Of a stretch of DNA of 64,000 nt, positions 1 to 11,800 are shown one piece after another. Made by a program: the position numbers and the translations under genes. Source of the DNA: Coffea arabica (Eukaryota; Streptophyta; Magnoliopsida; Gentianales; Rubiaceae). The notes beneath the pieces were generated by a model. It did no database searches. It was not told where the DNA came from and saw only the letters and a program-made list of their open reading frames with translations. How positions within the stretch are numbered: the stretch's first letter is position 1; the number at the start of each line of letters is the position of its first letter. The stretch is taken from the NCBI RefSeq assembly GCF_036785885.1, contig NC_092314.1, positions 16,389,638 through 16,453,637 of the forward strand, given 5' to 3'.

Positions 1-508
1 CTTTTTCGTTTTTGACCAACCTGTAGGAAACTGATTAGTGACCAGATAGTTTACCATAACTGCAAACCAAGGGAGAGATGATTGAAGAGAAAATAATGCT
101 CATCAGGAAAAGTCTCTCGTAAAGAAAAGTCCTCTTTTGCAATAGGCAATCTGCTCAGATGATTAGCAAATAGATTTTCTGCCCCTCTTTTATCTCGAAT
201 TTCCAAATCAAATTCTTGTAGCAGTAATATCCACCGGATCAACCTTGGCTTTGCTTTTTTTTTTTTATCATCAAATACTATAACGCTGCATGATCAGAAT
301 ATACAATCACTTTACCTCCTAACAAGTAAGACCTCAATTTTTCTAAGGGAAAAATAACAGCTAAAAGCTTTTTTTCTATAGTGGAGTAATTCAATTGAGC
401 TCCATTTAATGATTTCGAAGCATAATAGATTACATGAGCAATTTTTCTAACTTTTTGCCCCAAGACCGCTTCCATTGCCATGTCACTTGCATCACACATG
501 ATCTCCAA
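1..508 (-). pseudogene. Athila RNase H domain, frameshifted, runs off the window
   Basis: Two minus-strand reading blocks, 508-278 and 242-51, give the RNase H domain that follows RT in gypsy pol. The first has the CDASD motif with its catalytic aspartate, then the KKLLAVIFPLEK helix and a YSDHAAL strand. The second has the [19 protein letters not shown] and HLSRLP end of the domain. The blocks are in different frames, separated by a frameshift near a poly-A/T tract at about 255-270. The integrase that should follow is beyond position 1. Confidence 0.85.
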
Positions 509-561
509 CGGAAGATTCCAGTCCAGAAGCTAGATAATCAGTGGTGAAGTTAATGGCTCTT

Positions 562-1550
562 TCAACTTGTTAAATGCCTACTTGCAATCATTGTTGAATT
601 CAAATGGCATATCTTTCTGCAAGAGTTTGAACAGGGGGCCCCAATTTTTGAGAAGTCTTTAATGAATCTGCGATAGAAACCTACATGTCCCAAAAAAGAA
701 CGCACTTCCTGCATGCTTGCGGGGTAAGGTAGGGAAGAAACAAGATCTATCTTGGTTTTGTCTATTTCAATGCCCTTAGATGATACCACGTGACCTAAAA
801 CTATCCCACGCTTAACCATGAAATGTCATTTTTCCCAATTAAGCACTAATTTAGTTTCAATGCATCTTCTTAAAATCAAAGTCAGATTATCAAGACACTC
901 ATCAAAACTATCATCATAGACACTGAAGTCATCCATAAATACTTCTATTATTTTCTCCACATACTTAAAAACAATGCTTACCATACATCTTTGGAAAGTT
1001 GTCGGTGCATTACACAGTCCGAAGGGCATTTTTCTATAGGCAAAGGTACCAAACGAGCATATGAATGTTGTTTTTTCTTGGTCCTCCGGCACTATAGCAA
1101 TCTGAAAATAATCTGAAAAATCATTTAAGAAGCAATAGTAAGCTCAACAGGTCAATCTTTCAATCATCTGATCAATAAAGGAAAGAGGGTAGTAGTCTTT
1201 TTTAGTCACTGCATTGAGCTTGCGGTAGTCTATGCACTGACGCCATTTGGCAGGCTTGCGAACTGGAACAAGTCCACTTTCATGGTTTGTTTCTACCATT
1301 AGTCCAGCTTTCTTCGGGACTACTTGCACCGGGCTAACCCACTGATTATCGGAGATAGCAAAAACTATCCCCACATTGAGAAGTTTAAGTATCTCATTTT
1401 TCACCACTTCCATCATCATAGGATTTAATCTCCTTTGCGCTTGATGTACCGGCTTTGCATCCTCTTCAAATCTAATTTGATGCATGCACAAGGATGGACT
1501 TATGCCTTTGATATCTACAATTGACTATTCTATCACCTCTTTGTGTTGTC
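562..1550 (-). pseudogene. Athila reverse transcriptase, broken
   Basis: Minus-strand blocks 1491-1144, 1092-826 and 819-562 share one frame, separated by stops and small gaps. Recognisable RT parts in order: KPVHQAQRRLNP (finger entry), VSPVQVVPKKAG, WRQCIDYRKLNAVTKKDYYPL (palm), the FGTFAYRKMPFGLCNAPTTF block, and the catalytic box FMDDFSVY near 930, then the connection region with FLGHVGFYRRFI. Family and order match Athila pol. It would copy element RNA into cDNA if intact; here in-frame stops, including one before the F-F-Q palm segment, prevent that. Confidence 0.88.
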
Positions 1551-2029
1551 AAAGTACTCTTATCAGCTTTTCTTTTTGGACGGTTGACAATTTGGCGGCA
1601 ATTATGACGGAAAGGGTTTTTTCATCACCAAAATATACATATTTGAGATGATCTAGCAGAGGTTTCAATTCCGCCACTGGTGCCTACACCACAGAAGGCA
1701 GCAACTTTTGATGAGATTTAGGCATAAACGGGGATGCAAGTTCATACCTCTTTGTAGTAGGTACTAGTGATTGCAGTGATCCAACCATGTGCTTCAATTC
1801 TGCACTTATCTCCACATCATAAGTTGTTTGCGCTCATCCCTGCCACTCAACTCAAAAACTTTCTGGACCATGGGGTTGATCACACTTACGGCAAAAACGG
1901 CGTAAGATTCAAATGGATATTTCATGACATCAAATATATTAAAGTGAACCACCTCCCCATCAAACTCTATTATAAGGGTACCCTTTTTTAATCAATATTT
2001 GTATTGGCAGTGCTCAAAAAATGTCTCCC

Positions 2030-4126
2030 TTATATAATAGGTGAGGGATTTGGGGAGTGAAACATGTATGTCAAATATGTAGAATCAGCAGGAAACACTA
2101 ATTCATTCACTTGGACCAAAACATCCTCAATTAGTCCCTCAGGGTATGCATTAGTACGGTCTGCTAACTGAATTATGATTCCAGTTTCCTTGAATGGTTC
2201 TAGATTTAAAGATGTGTAAATACTCTTCGGCATCACATTCATTGCCACTCCTAAATCTAGTATCGCATCTCTAATCTTAGTATTCCCTATTCCACATGAG
2301 ATAGAGAACATACCTGAATCCCTACATTTTGGCTGTAGTTTCCTTTGCAGCACTGCTGATACGTTCTCCCCCACCATAATTCTTCCATCTCCTCTTAGCT
2401 TTCTTTTATTGATGCATAAATCCTTTAAGAACTTTGCGTACATAGACACATGCTTGATTGCGTCCAATAGGGGGATGTTTATTTACACTTTGCGAAATAC
2501 CTTTAGGATCTCTTTCTCCTTATCTTGCTTTCTCGGCTTCTCTAACCTACTAGGGAAGCGTGGTGGATTAGCCTTAAATTTAACCATAGAGTCATAGGTT
2601 ACCTTAGGAGTCGTCTTTCTCATTCCTTCTTCTTTTAGCTCTTTCTCAATTTGACTCTCATTTTTATCGTTAGAAACCACTGGTTTGGGGCCTTCAATCT
2701 CCTTCCCACTTCTAAGAATCATAGCATTCATGTTCTTTGGGTTCACCTCAAGTTGTGAAGGTAATCTCCCATTGACCTTAGCTTCTAAACGTTTGATTGC
2801 TGTTGCTAATTGACTTATTTGTATTTGCAGATTCTGTATGCTAGAGTCTGTCTTCTGTTGAAATTGTAAAGTGTTAGATGCCAAGTTTTTAACTATGTCC
2901 TCTAGAGATGTACCCAATGAACTAGAGGATGAAGGTTGAGGATTTGGTTGGTATGATTGCTGAAATCCTAAAGGACGATTTGGGAAGAAATTCTATTGCC
3001 TGTTCCCGTAGCTGAAATTGGGATGATCCCTCTACCCCGGATTGTAGGTGTTCGAGTAAGGGTTATACTGCCCACGGGACGTCAGCACGCCGCCAGCCAT
3101 ATTCACATGTTTATCTCCCTCCTCTTGAAGCATTGGACACATGTCTGCGGAGTGACCTATGTTTGTGCAAATCCCACACACCTTGGCTTGTTGCGAATTC
3201 TCTACAGCTAGTTGCCGAACAAAAGATGTTAGGTCAGATAACTGTTGTTGAATAGATGAAACTTCTACCTTGTTTACTCTACGGATGTGGGTGTTCTCGC
3301 GGGAACCAAATTATTGTGAATTCTCCGCCATTTCCTCGATTAGCTCCCATGCCTCTCTAGGAGTCTTGTTTACTAATGCTCCACCGCTTGCAGCATCAAT
3401 GATGTTTCAATCAGACTATTAGAACCCTTCATAAAAATATTGGATCAATAATTGTTCACTAATTTGATGTTGTGGATATGTAGTACACAATTTATTGAAC
3501 CTCTCCTAATACTCATATAGGGATTCCCTAGGGTTTTGTTTGATACTGCATATTTCTTTTCTTGAGCTGGCAGCTCAGGAAGCAGGGAAGTATTTTTTCA
3601 GAAATTTCTTCTTCAAATGCACTTATGTTGTGATACTATCCGCTGGTAGGTAGTACAGCCAGTCTTTTTTTGAGTCCTTAAGGGAAAATGGAAATGGTCT
3701 AAACTTTATTTGTTCCTCAGTAATCTCCGGAGGTTTCATACTTGAGCAGACTACATCAAATTCTTGGAGGTGTTTATGGGGTTCCTCACCTGAAAGACCA
3801 TGAAAAGAGGGTAAGAGATGAATTAAACCAGATTTCAACTCAAAAGGAGTGTTTTCATTGAGATTCGAAAAAGTAATGCATAGTGGTTGTTGGGTTAAGT
3901 CAGGAGCAACCAACTCGCTTAGTGTCCTATTATTTGCCATCATATACTCTTCTCGCCCCAAATCGCTTGAGTAGTCAGTTGCCAACTCAATTGCCGCATT
4001 AAGATCGAGAGATGCAATAGAGTAATGTGCTTCCTTGCGTTTCCTGGTCTCTTATCTCAGCCTACGCGCTGTCTTCTTGACTTCAGGATCGTATATCAAT
4101 TCACCTGTGTAGGAAGAGCGAGACAT
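2030..4126 (-). pseudogene. Athila gag-protease, broken
   Basis: The gag start is the ATG at 4126-4124 (MSRSSYTGEL), homologous to the start of the second Athila copy at 19529. An in-frame stop follows within about 25 codons; later gag resumes at 3985. Gag core FELKSGLIHLLPSFHGL lies near 3850-3790. A CX2CX4HX4C zinc knuckle is encoded at 3178-3139 (C-GI-C-TNIG-H-SADM-C). The basic linker block is at 2917-2483. The protease block 2467-2030 has DLGVAMNVMP where other Athila copies have DLGASINV, so the residues after the catalytic aspartate have drifted. Several stops and frameshifts make it nonfunctional. Confidence 0.87.
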
Positions 4127-4189
4127 AACCTAGCAAAAATATCAGAAACAAATCCAATTATGAAATTAGAGAAACCTTGTTCTAATTAA

Positions 4190-5027
4190 TAAACAAGCTA
4201 CGAGGGTTTATTTAAATTAGATTGTATGTTCCCCCGACGCAAATCCAATTATGCCGGTTGCTACTGGGATTAGAATAGTCAAACAATTATGGATTCAACT
4301 AGTCAAATTAGTAACTAGATTTTGTGGATAATTAAATATTGTGCACCTATTCAATCACACACAATAATCATAACCTATAAAGTAGAAAACTTACAAATAC
4401 TAATAAATAGAGAAAATAAATAAAATCAATTAGATCTCACAATGATAGCTGAACTAAATCCTCAGTTGTCCCTTAACTGGAGATGCGAAATTAGTTCTCC
4501 ATTAATGGAGAACGAGCCATGCCAAAAGAAAAATCCGTTGGAAGGTTACAATTTTTTTTCTTCTAATTGTTTTAAAAGAAAAAGAACAGCCCGATTTCTT
4601 CAAAAAAATTTCTTTATTTTTCCTCAATCTCCCATGCGGAACTTGCTTGATTCATTGGTTTCCTAATACCAATCAAACTCCTAAAAGATTCCTATTACAA
4701 ATCAGTTTCCTTAAGTTCTCCCACGACTCAAGACTAACGCGGAATGTAAAAGTAGGAAAACTTCCTGCCGTTGTCAATTTTTGAAATTTGACTTGGATTG
4801 GGAAACTGTCCAATATTAATCCCGACTTTCCAGTTTTTAGCAGTGAACTTAGGCGCGCCCACGCGCAACCATTAGATTTTGTTTTACTAGAAAATTTTCA
4901 TTTAAGTATTTTTCATTCCCACTCCTGAAATAAGCGTAAAATACCAAATAGAAGTAAAATCTATCAATAATTGACAAAAATAAAAGGAAAATTATAAACA
5001 CTTATACCAATTAATTGCACCCTATCA
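4190..5027 (-). repeat. Athila 5' LTR, partial and diverged
   Basis: The minus strand begins TGATAGGGTGCAATTAATTG at 5027, matching the TGATAGGTTGC start of the other Athila LTRs here. The stretch 4200-4440 aligns by eye with 20100-20345 in the second copy, sharing the TTATTT, CCAATTATGCC and AGATCTCACAAT-like landmarks. It is shorter than the about 1.4-kb LTRs of the other copies, and its 3' end with the primer site is missing. Confidence 0.65.
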
Positions 5028-6746
5028 ATAATTCTATTGTATAAATAAGTAGCAAGAAAAAAAGGAGTTGAAAATTGATTGTAAATCTCCTTTTCTGAAT
5101 AATATTCTGCCTCTCTTTTCCTTTTCCAAAATCCAACTAATTTTTGCTCTTTCTCTTCTTCTCCTCTGTCTCAATTCTCTATCTGATTTTTCCTTTAATA
5201 GTTTCATCCATTACAATATATTTGTTGTCATTAATACATTTTTGGAGAGTGAAATTAACTCCTTTTTTATCGAAAAAACAAAATGGACGAAAATTCATTT
5301 CGACTCAGTGACTAGATTCATGTGTTATGACCTATTGACCTATATAATGACTATCGTTGAAAGTTAGAACTGAAATTTCTCCAGACAAATGACAGTAAAG
5401 TGATGGACCACTTGGAGTTGCGAAGAGCCCAATTAGTAGACTCAATTATTTGGGCAAACTACCAACTGATCCTTTTTAAATGTCCAATTTTGGCCAGACA
5501 ATTTTTTTTTCAATTCCAATTAATTATTCAGCGACCCTAATTGCCTCATTTTTCTCATTCGTCTAATATTTGCCTTTATCCCACTCATTAAAAGGTCCAG
5601 ATTTAATTCGGTATCTACCCTAGAGACATTTTCAATTATCTATTGTCTTCATCCGTACAGACCTTTACGTATGAAAAATGAGACACCTTGATGAGGTATG
5701 GGTATATGGGTAGAGGAAACCAACAAAAATGCATTCAAGTAGATAATTAATTAGTTGTGGGGCATTAAGTATTGGATCAATAGCTAAACTTGGACAAAAT
5801 GGGAAAAATGAGATCTTATACTATTATTGGATAACCTATTTGAGACCCAAAAAACAACAAGGTCAATGTGATAAATTCAATATTTTCATATATTTATCTT
5901 ATGATTTAGTTAACTTATAGATTTGTCAAACTATGAGTATATTTTCTATGATTTGCAGGAAAATCATGTTGGATGTTTTGATAAGATATGAACGAAAATC
6001 AAGGATAGTGTGGTGCAAGATGTATCTTGGAAGCACTTAGACATTTAAGTTTTGGAAATATTATCAAGTGATTACACATTTCGACCAAAAGAGATCTCAA
6101 ATACAATCCAATTTTTTAAAAAGAAGTTTGGTAGGAATTGAGAGATTTTTTAAATATATTATCTCTTATTTTAACCTTGATAAGGGTAGTTCTTTTATTA
6201 TAAATGGGGAGAAATAGAGGACAATAGGAGCATCCTATTTTCTCTGCATTTTCTCTAGAAGATGAGTAGCTAAATTTTCTAGTTCAGTTCAAAGGAAAAA
6301 ACTTCCATTCTTCATCATTAGGTTGTGAGAGGTAATGTTGATCATTTGTAATTCCTTTATAATTAGGCACTTATTTCTCCTTTGTTCCATTGTTATGCAA
6401 TTTATTACTTTTTCTCGCTTGTTGAAGTAGATTTGATGATTGCATACATGCTTTCTAGTTCCTTTCAATCAAGAAGCAAAATGAATTAACTTGATTGTCT
6501 AGCCTTTTCATGTTAATTTGCTAGAGTGAAATAAGACAAGATTAAATCATTTAAACTTTTGAACGGTTGCTTAGATTAAATTTACATTCTTTGCTTTAAT
6601 ACTATTATTGGGCGAACGAGAATTACTTTTCAATATTAAATTTACTTAAGAATAAAGAATTAATTGGAAGCTTTTTCCAGTCAATTTTACTATTGATTGT
6701 CTTGATTTTTCTTATTTAAAGGCTAATCAAATTTTTTGTTTGGATC
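5028..6746. other. AT-rich stretch, no gene recognised; possible old LTR-like sequence
   Basis: No reading frame here resembles a known protein. A TATA-like ATTATAAATGGGGAG at about 6199-6213 followed by a pyrimidine-rich stretch resembles the promoter and R region of an LTR, so part of 5700-6746 may be a solo or truncated LTR of an unrelated element. I could not find its second copy in the window. Confidence 0.3.
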
Positions 6747-8153
6747 TGATAGGTTGCGATTTTATCATTTATTTTATTATTAATTTCCCCTATTACCCGA
6801 CCCAATGTGGATTAATTATTAGATTCTACTCACTTTTGAAAATTTGCACTTATTACTGGGAGTAGAATAAAAATACCATAACAAGTGTCAATTTGGCAGT
6901 CATCAGGAAAGAGTTCAAGTAGTAGGCATCCAGGAACATTTTTGGAATATCAAGACGCAACCCTTCTTGGTAATTTGGCCGAAGATAGCATTGAAAAGAA
7001 AGGGCTGGAGTCTTCTTCGTGTGGCTAGCGGATGCCGCACGGTGGCCAGGCATTAGATAGAAATAGGAAATAGAGTAGAGAACTGGGAAAAGTAGTTTAG
7101 ATTAGCTTTTGACTTTTCCTTGGGAGTTTTTCCTTCTGCGTATGACAGAACTACTTTGAGTTGCTTTCTTTAACTTTTCCCTATGGTCTTTCGTGGTTGC
7201 CTCCCACGCATGTCAAGAGCAATTGGAGGATTTAGTTACTTTCTGTACCTTGTGTTTCTTTTCACCAATTGAACGAATTGAGTTTTTCCCAATTCCGAAG
7301 AACGATGTCCGTGGATATTATTTCTGATTTCTCGCGTGGGTTCCATTCATTCGAGATGAGCTAAATCCCTTCTCTAGTCAAGAAACAAAGGAGGCTCGGG
7401 GTCGCCTAAAAATTGTAAGATCGATTTAATTTTATTCTTTTCTTTTGTTTATTGGTATTCGCATATTCTTCGATTACAATGCTTATGATTGTCTAATTAA
7501 TCGATTGTCTTAGATTCAGATAATTAGTTTATTTGATAATCTATTGTCAATTTAGGGCGTTAAATCCGTAATTATTTAATTGTCTCAAAATAGTGACAAC
7601 TGGCATGATTGGATTTGTGTCAGGGGAATACGTGGGCTAATCTGAAATAACCTTGGTAGTGCGTTATTTGGTTAAAATAGAGCTCCTCTAATATGTAAGG
7701 CAATTGGGGAATTAAATCTTATGGGCGTACTTAGGATTAATTCTCAATTAGGGCAATGATTAACGGGCGTACCTTAATTATCGACACAGTAAGGAGGGGT
7801 TGACTGTCATAACTTGTTTGGCAGTTAGAACTTATTCATTAGTAAATAATTGAAATTGTCTTTGTATCAATGATCGATTAGGTGAACCTTTGCTGAAGTT
7901 ATTTCTTGGCTAGAATCTTAGTTATCATTCATTTGATTTTAGTGAATTGTTATTTAGTTTTTATTAGTTTCTTGGATTTTATTTGAATTTATTTGATTGT
8001 CACTTTCTACACAAAAATACCCCCTGGTTACTGTGGATTTGAAAAGAAACAGTTAGACCTAATTCCTGTGGATTCGATCCTGCTTACCATTATTACAAAA
8101 ATTAACTTTAATTGAGCAGGTTTTTATTATTGCACAGACTCGACAACCTGTCA
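6747..8153 (+). repeat. Athila LTR, complete, 1407 bp
   Basis: Starts TGATAGGTTGCG and ends CAACCTGTCA, so the ends are TG...CA with a longer imperfect inverted terminus. It aligns by eye along its length with the LTR at 19619-21011 in reverse orientation and with 45173-46656 in the same orientation. Confidence 0.85.
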
Positions 8154-8159
8154 ATTTTT

Positions 8160-8177
8160 TGTGCCGTTGCCGGGGAC
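8160..8177 (+). other. Primer-binding site (tRNA-Asp type), Athila
   Basis: GTGCCGTTGCCGGGGA, six bases after the LTR end, is a near match to TGGCGCCGTTGCCGGGGA, the complement of the 3' end of plant tRNA-Asp used by Athila elements. Confidence 0.75.
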
Positions 8178-8255
8178 TGGCGTCAGTTATTTGTTTCTTT
8201 TTAAGTTCACTTTTGTTCTAATTTTCTGGTGCTTTTCGAGTGTATGCCTCTAAAA

Positions 8256-8447
8256 TGTCCTTGGATGCCTGCTACTTGAACTCTTTCCTGATGACTGGCA
8301 AATTGGCACTTGTTATGGTATTTTTGTTCTACTCCCAGTAATAAATGCAAATTTTCAAAAGTGAGTAGAATCTAATAATTAATCCACATTGGGGCAGGTA
8401 ATAGGGAAAATTAATAATAAAATAAATGATAAAATCGTAACTTATCA
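8256..8447 (-). repeat. Athila 3' LTR, first 192 bp only
   Basis: Plus-strand text 8256-8447 matches 20815-21011, the outer end of the 5' LTR of the same element. The LTR start on the minus strand is TGATAAGTTACG at 8447. The remaining roughly 1.2 kb of LTR is absent. Confidence 0.8.
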
Positions 8448-8462
8448 ATTCCCTCCACACCT
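8448..8462 (-). other. Polypurine tract of the Athila-type element
   Basis: On the minus strand AGGTGTGGAGGGAAT sits directly before the LTR start, the place where plus-strand DNA synthesis is primed in LTR retrotransposons. Confidence 0.7.
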
Positions 8463-8504
8463 AAATCATGCTTGCCCTCAAGTATGAGAACAGCAAACAA
8501 ACAC

Positions 8505-8509
8505 CAATA
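8505..8509. other. Target-site duplication CAATA (left), chromovirus
   Basis: CAATA directly precedes the 5' LTR and recurs directly after the 3' LTR at 13849-13853. A 5-bp duplication is normal for gypsy integrases and defines the element ends. Confidence 0.9.
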
Positions 8510-8868
8510 TGTCAAGAGCAGGGACGTAATTGTAATTGGAGCAAAGGTTTTAGGGGTGTTAGTGTAATTAGCTTATGGAGCCAAAAACTATTAAAAGTTA
8601 GTTATAACTAAATTTGTTAACATCAGTTCATTGCACAGAAATTCTGTGTCAATTGGATTCGGATCCATCATTGAAGTTGTATAAATCCGAGACAATGTAA
8701 TGGATTGGACAACAAGAAATACAATCACAATTTTTCTCCCAAATTCTTATTTCCTCTCTCTCTCTCTCACCTCTTCACTCCCTTTCTGTTCTTTCCTTCT
8801 TCATTCAAATCTCTCTTGAATCTGCTGGTCACGTCTCCTTCTCAATTCTACTTTGGGAGGACGATCCT
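8510..8868 (+). repeat. Chromovirus 5' LTR, damaged 3' end
   Basis: Starts TGTCAAGAGCAGGG and matches the 3' LTR by eye until GGGAGG at about 8860. The 3' LTR then reads AACCTGACA, but this copy reads ACGATCCTTCGGCAG, so the terminal bases and the adjoining primer site have been lost. Confidence 0.85.
8680..8686 (+). promoter_or_regulatory. LTR TATA box, chromovirus 5' LTR
   Basis: TATAAAT inside the LTR about 190 bp before its end; the same box is at 13654-13660 in the 3' LTR. It is followed by a CT-rich tract (8755-8770). Confidence 0.6.
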
Positions 8869-8890
8869 TCGGCAGCTCAGAGATCAACCA

Positions 8891-11800
8891 ATGGCAGAGA
8901 GCACACGTTTCAAAACCTTAGAAGATCATCTCCGGAAGCAGGAACTCAAGTTGCAGGAAGTCATGGAGGATACGAAGAGTATACAGCTGCAAGTAAAGGA
9001 AGAAATGGCAGGCAGGGACAAGAGATTGGATACGATCACGCTAGGCATGGATTAGAAGTTTGAGGCACTTAGTTCAATGATAAAGACACTACTGAGCAGG
9101 GAGAAGAGTGTAGAAGAAGAAAGCAAAGCTAGCAGAGATCGTACACCCTTACTACCCACACCTCCCATTCACCAGAGGCTGAACTTGGGAGCAGATGAGG
9201 AAGCTAGAAGTTGCGAGTTCTTGGGTAAGATCCCTGGCTATAATCCTCCAAAAATTGAGTTACATATGTTTAGTGGGAAAAATCCTAGGGAATGGATCAG
9301 AAAATTTAACAAGTACTTCCTACTAAATAAGGTAACCGAGGAACATAAATTGCTAGTAGTGGAGATGTTTTTAGAAGGTAGAGCTGATAATTGGTTCCAG
9401 GGAGTCAAATTAGAAAAACCAAGGCTAACATGGGGGGATTTTGGGGAGCTGCTCTGTCAGAGATTCAAAGGATCATGCTGTAGAGATATTGTAGAGGAAT
9501 TCAATAAACTGCAGCAGATGAGTACAGTAGAGGTCTACTAGGAAAAATTTGAGAAGTTAAAGACATTGATGCTAATTCAGAATCCAAGCCTTAGTGAAGA
9601 ATACTTCATTTCCAGTTTCACCAGTGGTCTCAAGGAGGAGATTAAACCTATGGTGAGAATGCTCAAGCCAAATACTCTTTCTGGAGTTATGGAGATAGCT
9701 CATTTGCAGGAACAGGCTCTCAGGTTACAAGGAAGGACAATCAAGGATGCGAACAAGGTGATGGCTGAACCAAAGTTTGGGATGTACAGGCATCCAACCT
9801 CTGCCAATGGAGGGATCAGTACTTACAAGCTACCACAAAATAACATACCTAGGGTAGTTCCCAAAAATTCAGACAAGAGTCCAGAATTTAAGAGACTATC
9901 CCCTCAGGAACTACAGTTCAGAAAGAGTAATGGATTGTGTTTCAAGTGTGGGAAGAAATTTGGGGTAGGACATCAGTGCAGAATAAAGCACTTGAACCTT
10001 ATGTTGTATGAAGAAGAGGAGGACATTGAATTCCAGGATGCTCAAGGGGAACACGATGAGCTGACTGGAAATCCAGGGGAACCAATTGAAATTTCACTCA
10101 ATGCTCTATCAGACTCACTCAGGCGAAGTACTATCTTGTTGCAAGGACAGATGGCAGGGGAACCTGTCAACATTTTGGTGGATATAGGTAGCAGTGACAG
10201 CTACATCTATCACAAGCTGGTGTCTGCACAAGGCATTTCCTTTGAATATGTCAAACCTTTCACTGTCACAATGGGGATGGAAGCTTGGTAACCAGTGGAG
10301 CTCAGTGTCCAAAGGTCTTGTGGAATGTTCAAAATAATAAGTTTTGCTTTGACCTCAGGATTATGGAATTAGGTGATTGGGATATTATTTTGGGGGTAGA
10401 TTGGATGCACAATTATAGCCCCATCACTTTCGATTTTCATCAACTAAAAATCTCCATGTTCCATCAAGGAGAGGTGGTCACATTGCATGGAGTAGTTAAT
10501 GATGCAACCATGGAACTTATTAGGAGGAAGGATCTCAAAGGCTTTTTGCAGGAGAAGAGAATGTGTTGTGCTATTTCAGCACGAAATGAAGAGCAGGACA
10601 CAGGGAAGCAAGGAGTTCCAGAATCAATTACTACAATTTTGCAGCAATTTTCAGAAGTATTTTAGGAGCCTACTCAGTTGCCTCCTAACAGGCCATTGGA
10701 CCATCAGATTCCCCTAAAGCTAGGAGCACAAGCCTTTAAAATGAAACCATATAGATACCCTCACTCACAGAAAGCAGAGATTGAAAAACAAATAGCAGAT
10801 ATGCTGAAGTCTGGAATCATCAAGCCAAGCAATAGTCCTTATGCTTCACCTGTGCTGTTGGTCAAGAAAAAGGATAACACTTGGTGTTTTTGTGTGGATC
10901 ACATGCATCTCAATGACCTGACGGTCAAGGACAGGTATCCTATCCCCATCATTAATGAGCTGCTGGATGAGCTCTATGGAGCCAAGTTCTTCTCCAAAAT
11001 TGACCTCAGATCAGGGTACCACCAGATTAGGGTTAAGATGGCAGACACACACAAAACAGCCTTTTAGACTCATCAAGGACACTATGAGTCCCTAGTGATG
11101 CCCTTTGGGCTCACGAATGCACCAGCAACATTCCAAGCATTGATGAATTAGGTTTTTGAGCCATTCTTGAGAAAGTTTGTTCTGGTCTTCTTTGATGACA
11201 TTTTGGTCTGCAGTGCTACCCTGGATCTTCATAAAGAGCACTTAAAACAAGTATTGGAGGTGCTTCAACATAACTGATTATATGCCAAATTATCCAAGTG
11301 CTTTTTTGACCAGCAAGAAGTGGAGTATTTGGGGCATGTAGTGTCCAGTACAGGAGTGAGTATAGACATGAGTAAGGTGGAGTGCATACGGTCATGGCCT
11401 ATTCCTAAAAATATTAAAGAACTCAGAGGATTCCTAGGCCTCACAAGCTACTACAGACGTTTCATAAAAGGCAATGGAATAATCAGTAAGCCATTAACAA
11501 ATCTGCTAAAGAAGGATGCCTATGCATGGAATGCAGAATCTTACAAGGCTTTCAATTGTCTTAAGCAGGCCATAAGTAGTGCTCCAGTGCTAAGACTGCC
11601 CAACTTTGGTATTCCCTTTGTGGTGGAAACTGATGCAAGTGGGCAGGGCATGGGAGCTGTACTCTTACAGGAGGGTCATCCCATAGCATTCATCAGTAAA
11701 GCATTCTCCCTCAAGAACATAGGGTTATCTGTCTGTGAGAAGGAACTGATGGCATTGGTGTTTGCAGTGACTAAGTGGAAGCATTATCTAGTAGGGAACC

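Larger units (their letters stand above)
1..5027 (-). mobile_element. Athila-lineage Ty3/gypsy retrotransposon, decayed, truncated by window edge
   Basis: Reading the minus strand from about 5027 down, the order is partial 5' LTR, gag with a zinc knuckle, aspartic protease, reverse transcriptase and RNase H. The integrase and 3' LTR lie outside the window. The gag text (a FELKSGLIHLLPSFHGL block), the RT catalytic box FMDDFSVY and the RNase H end HLSRL are typical of Athila. The coding chain is split over all three minus frames with many stops, so the copy is dead. About 1510-2029 is the degraded protease-to-RT linker. The leader and primer site between LTR and gag appear deleted (about 4130-4190), because the LTR-like text begins only about 65 bp upstream of the gag ATG. 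Confidence 0.88.
6747..8255 (+). mobile_element. Athila fragment: full LTR plus primer site and leader, cut at gag start
   Basis: A complete plus-strand LTR (6747-8153) is followed by the primer site and about 75 bp of leader that matches the leader of the Athila copy at 46680-46750. It stops at the gag start region (TGTATGCCTC, 8246-8255). The next base belongs to an LTR fragment in the opposite orientation, so everything downstream of the gag start has been lost or replaced. Confidence 0.8.

Noticed and set aside
8705..8890. Upstream extension of the chromovirus gag frame into the LTR
   Set aside because: It reads through the LTR CT-repeat and leader; the ATG at 8891 follows the leader and begins gag-like text.
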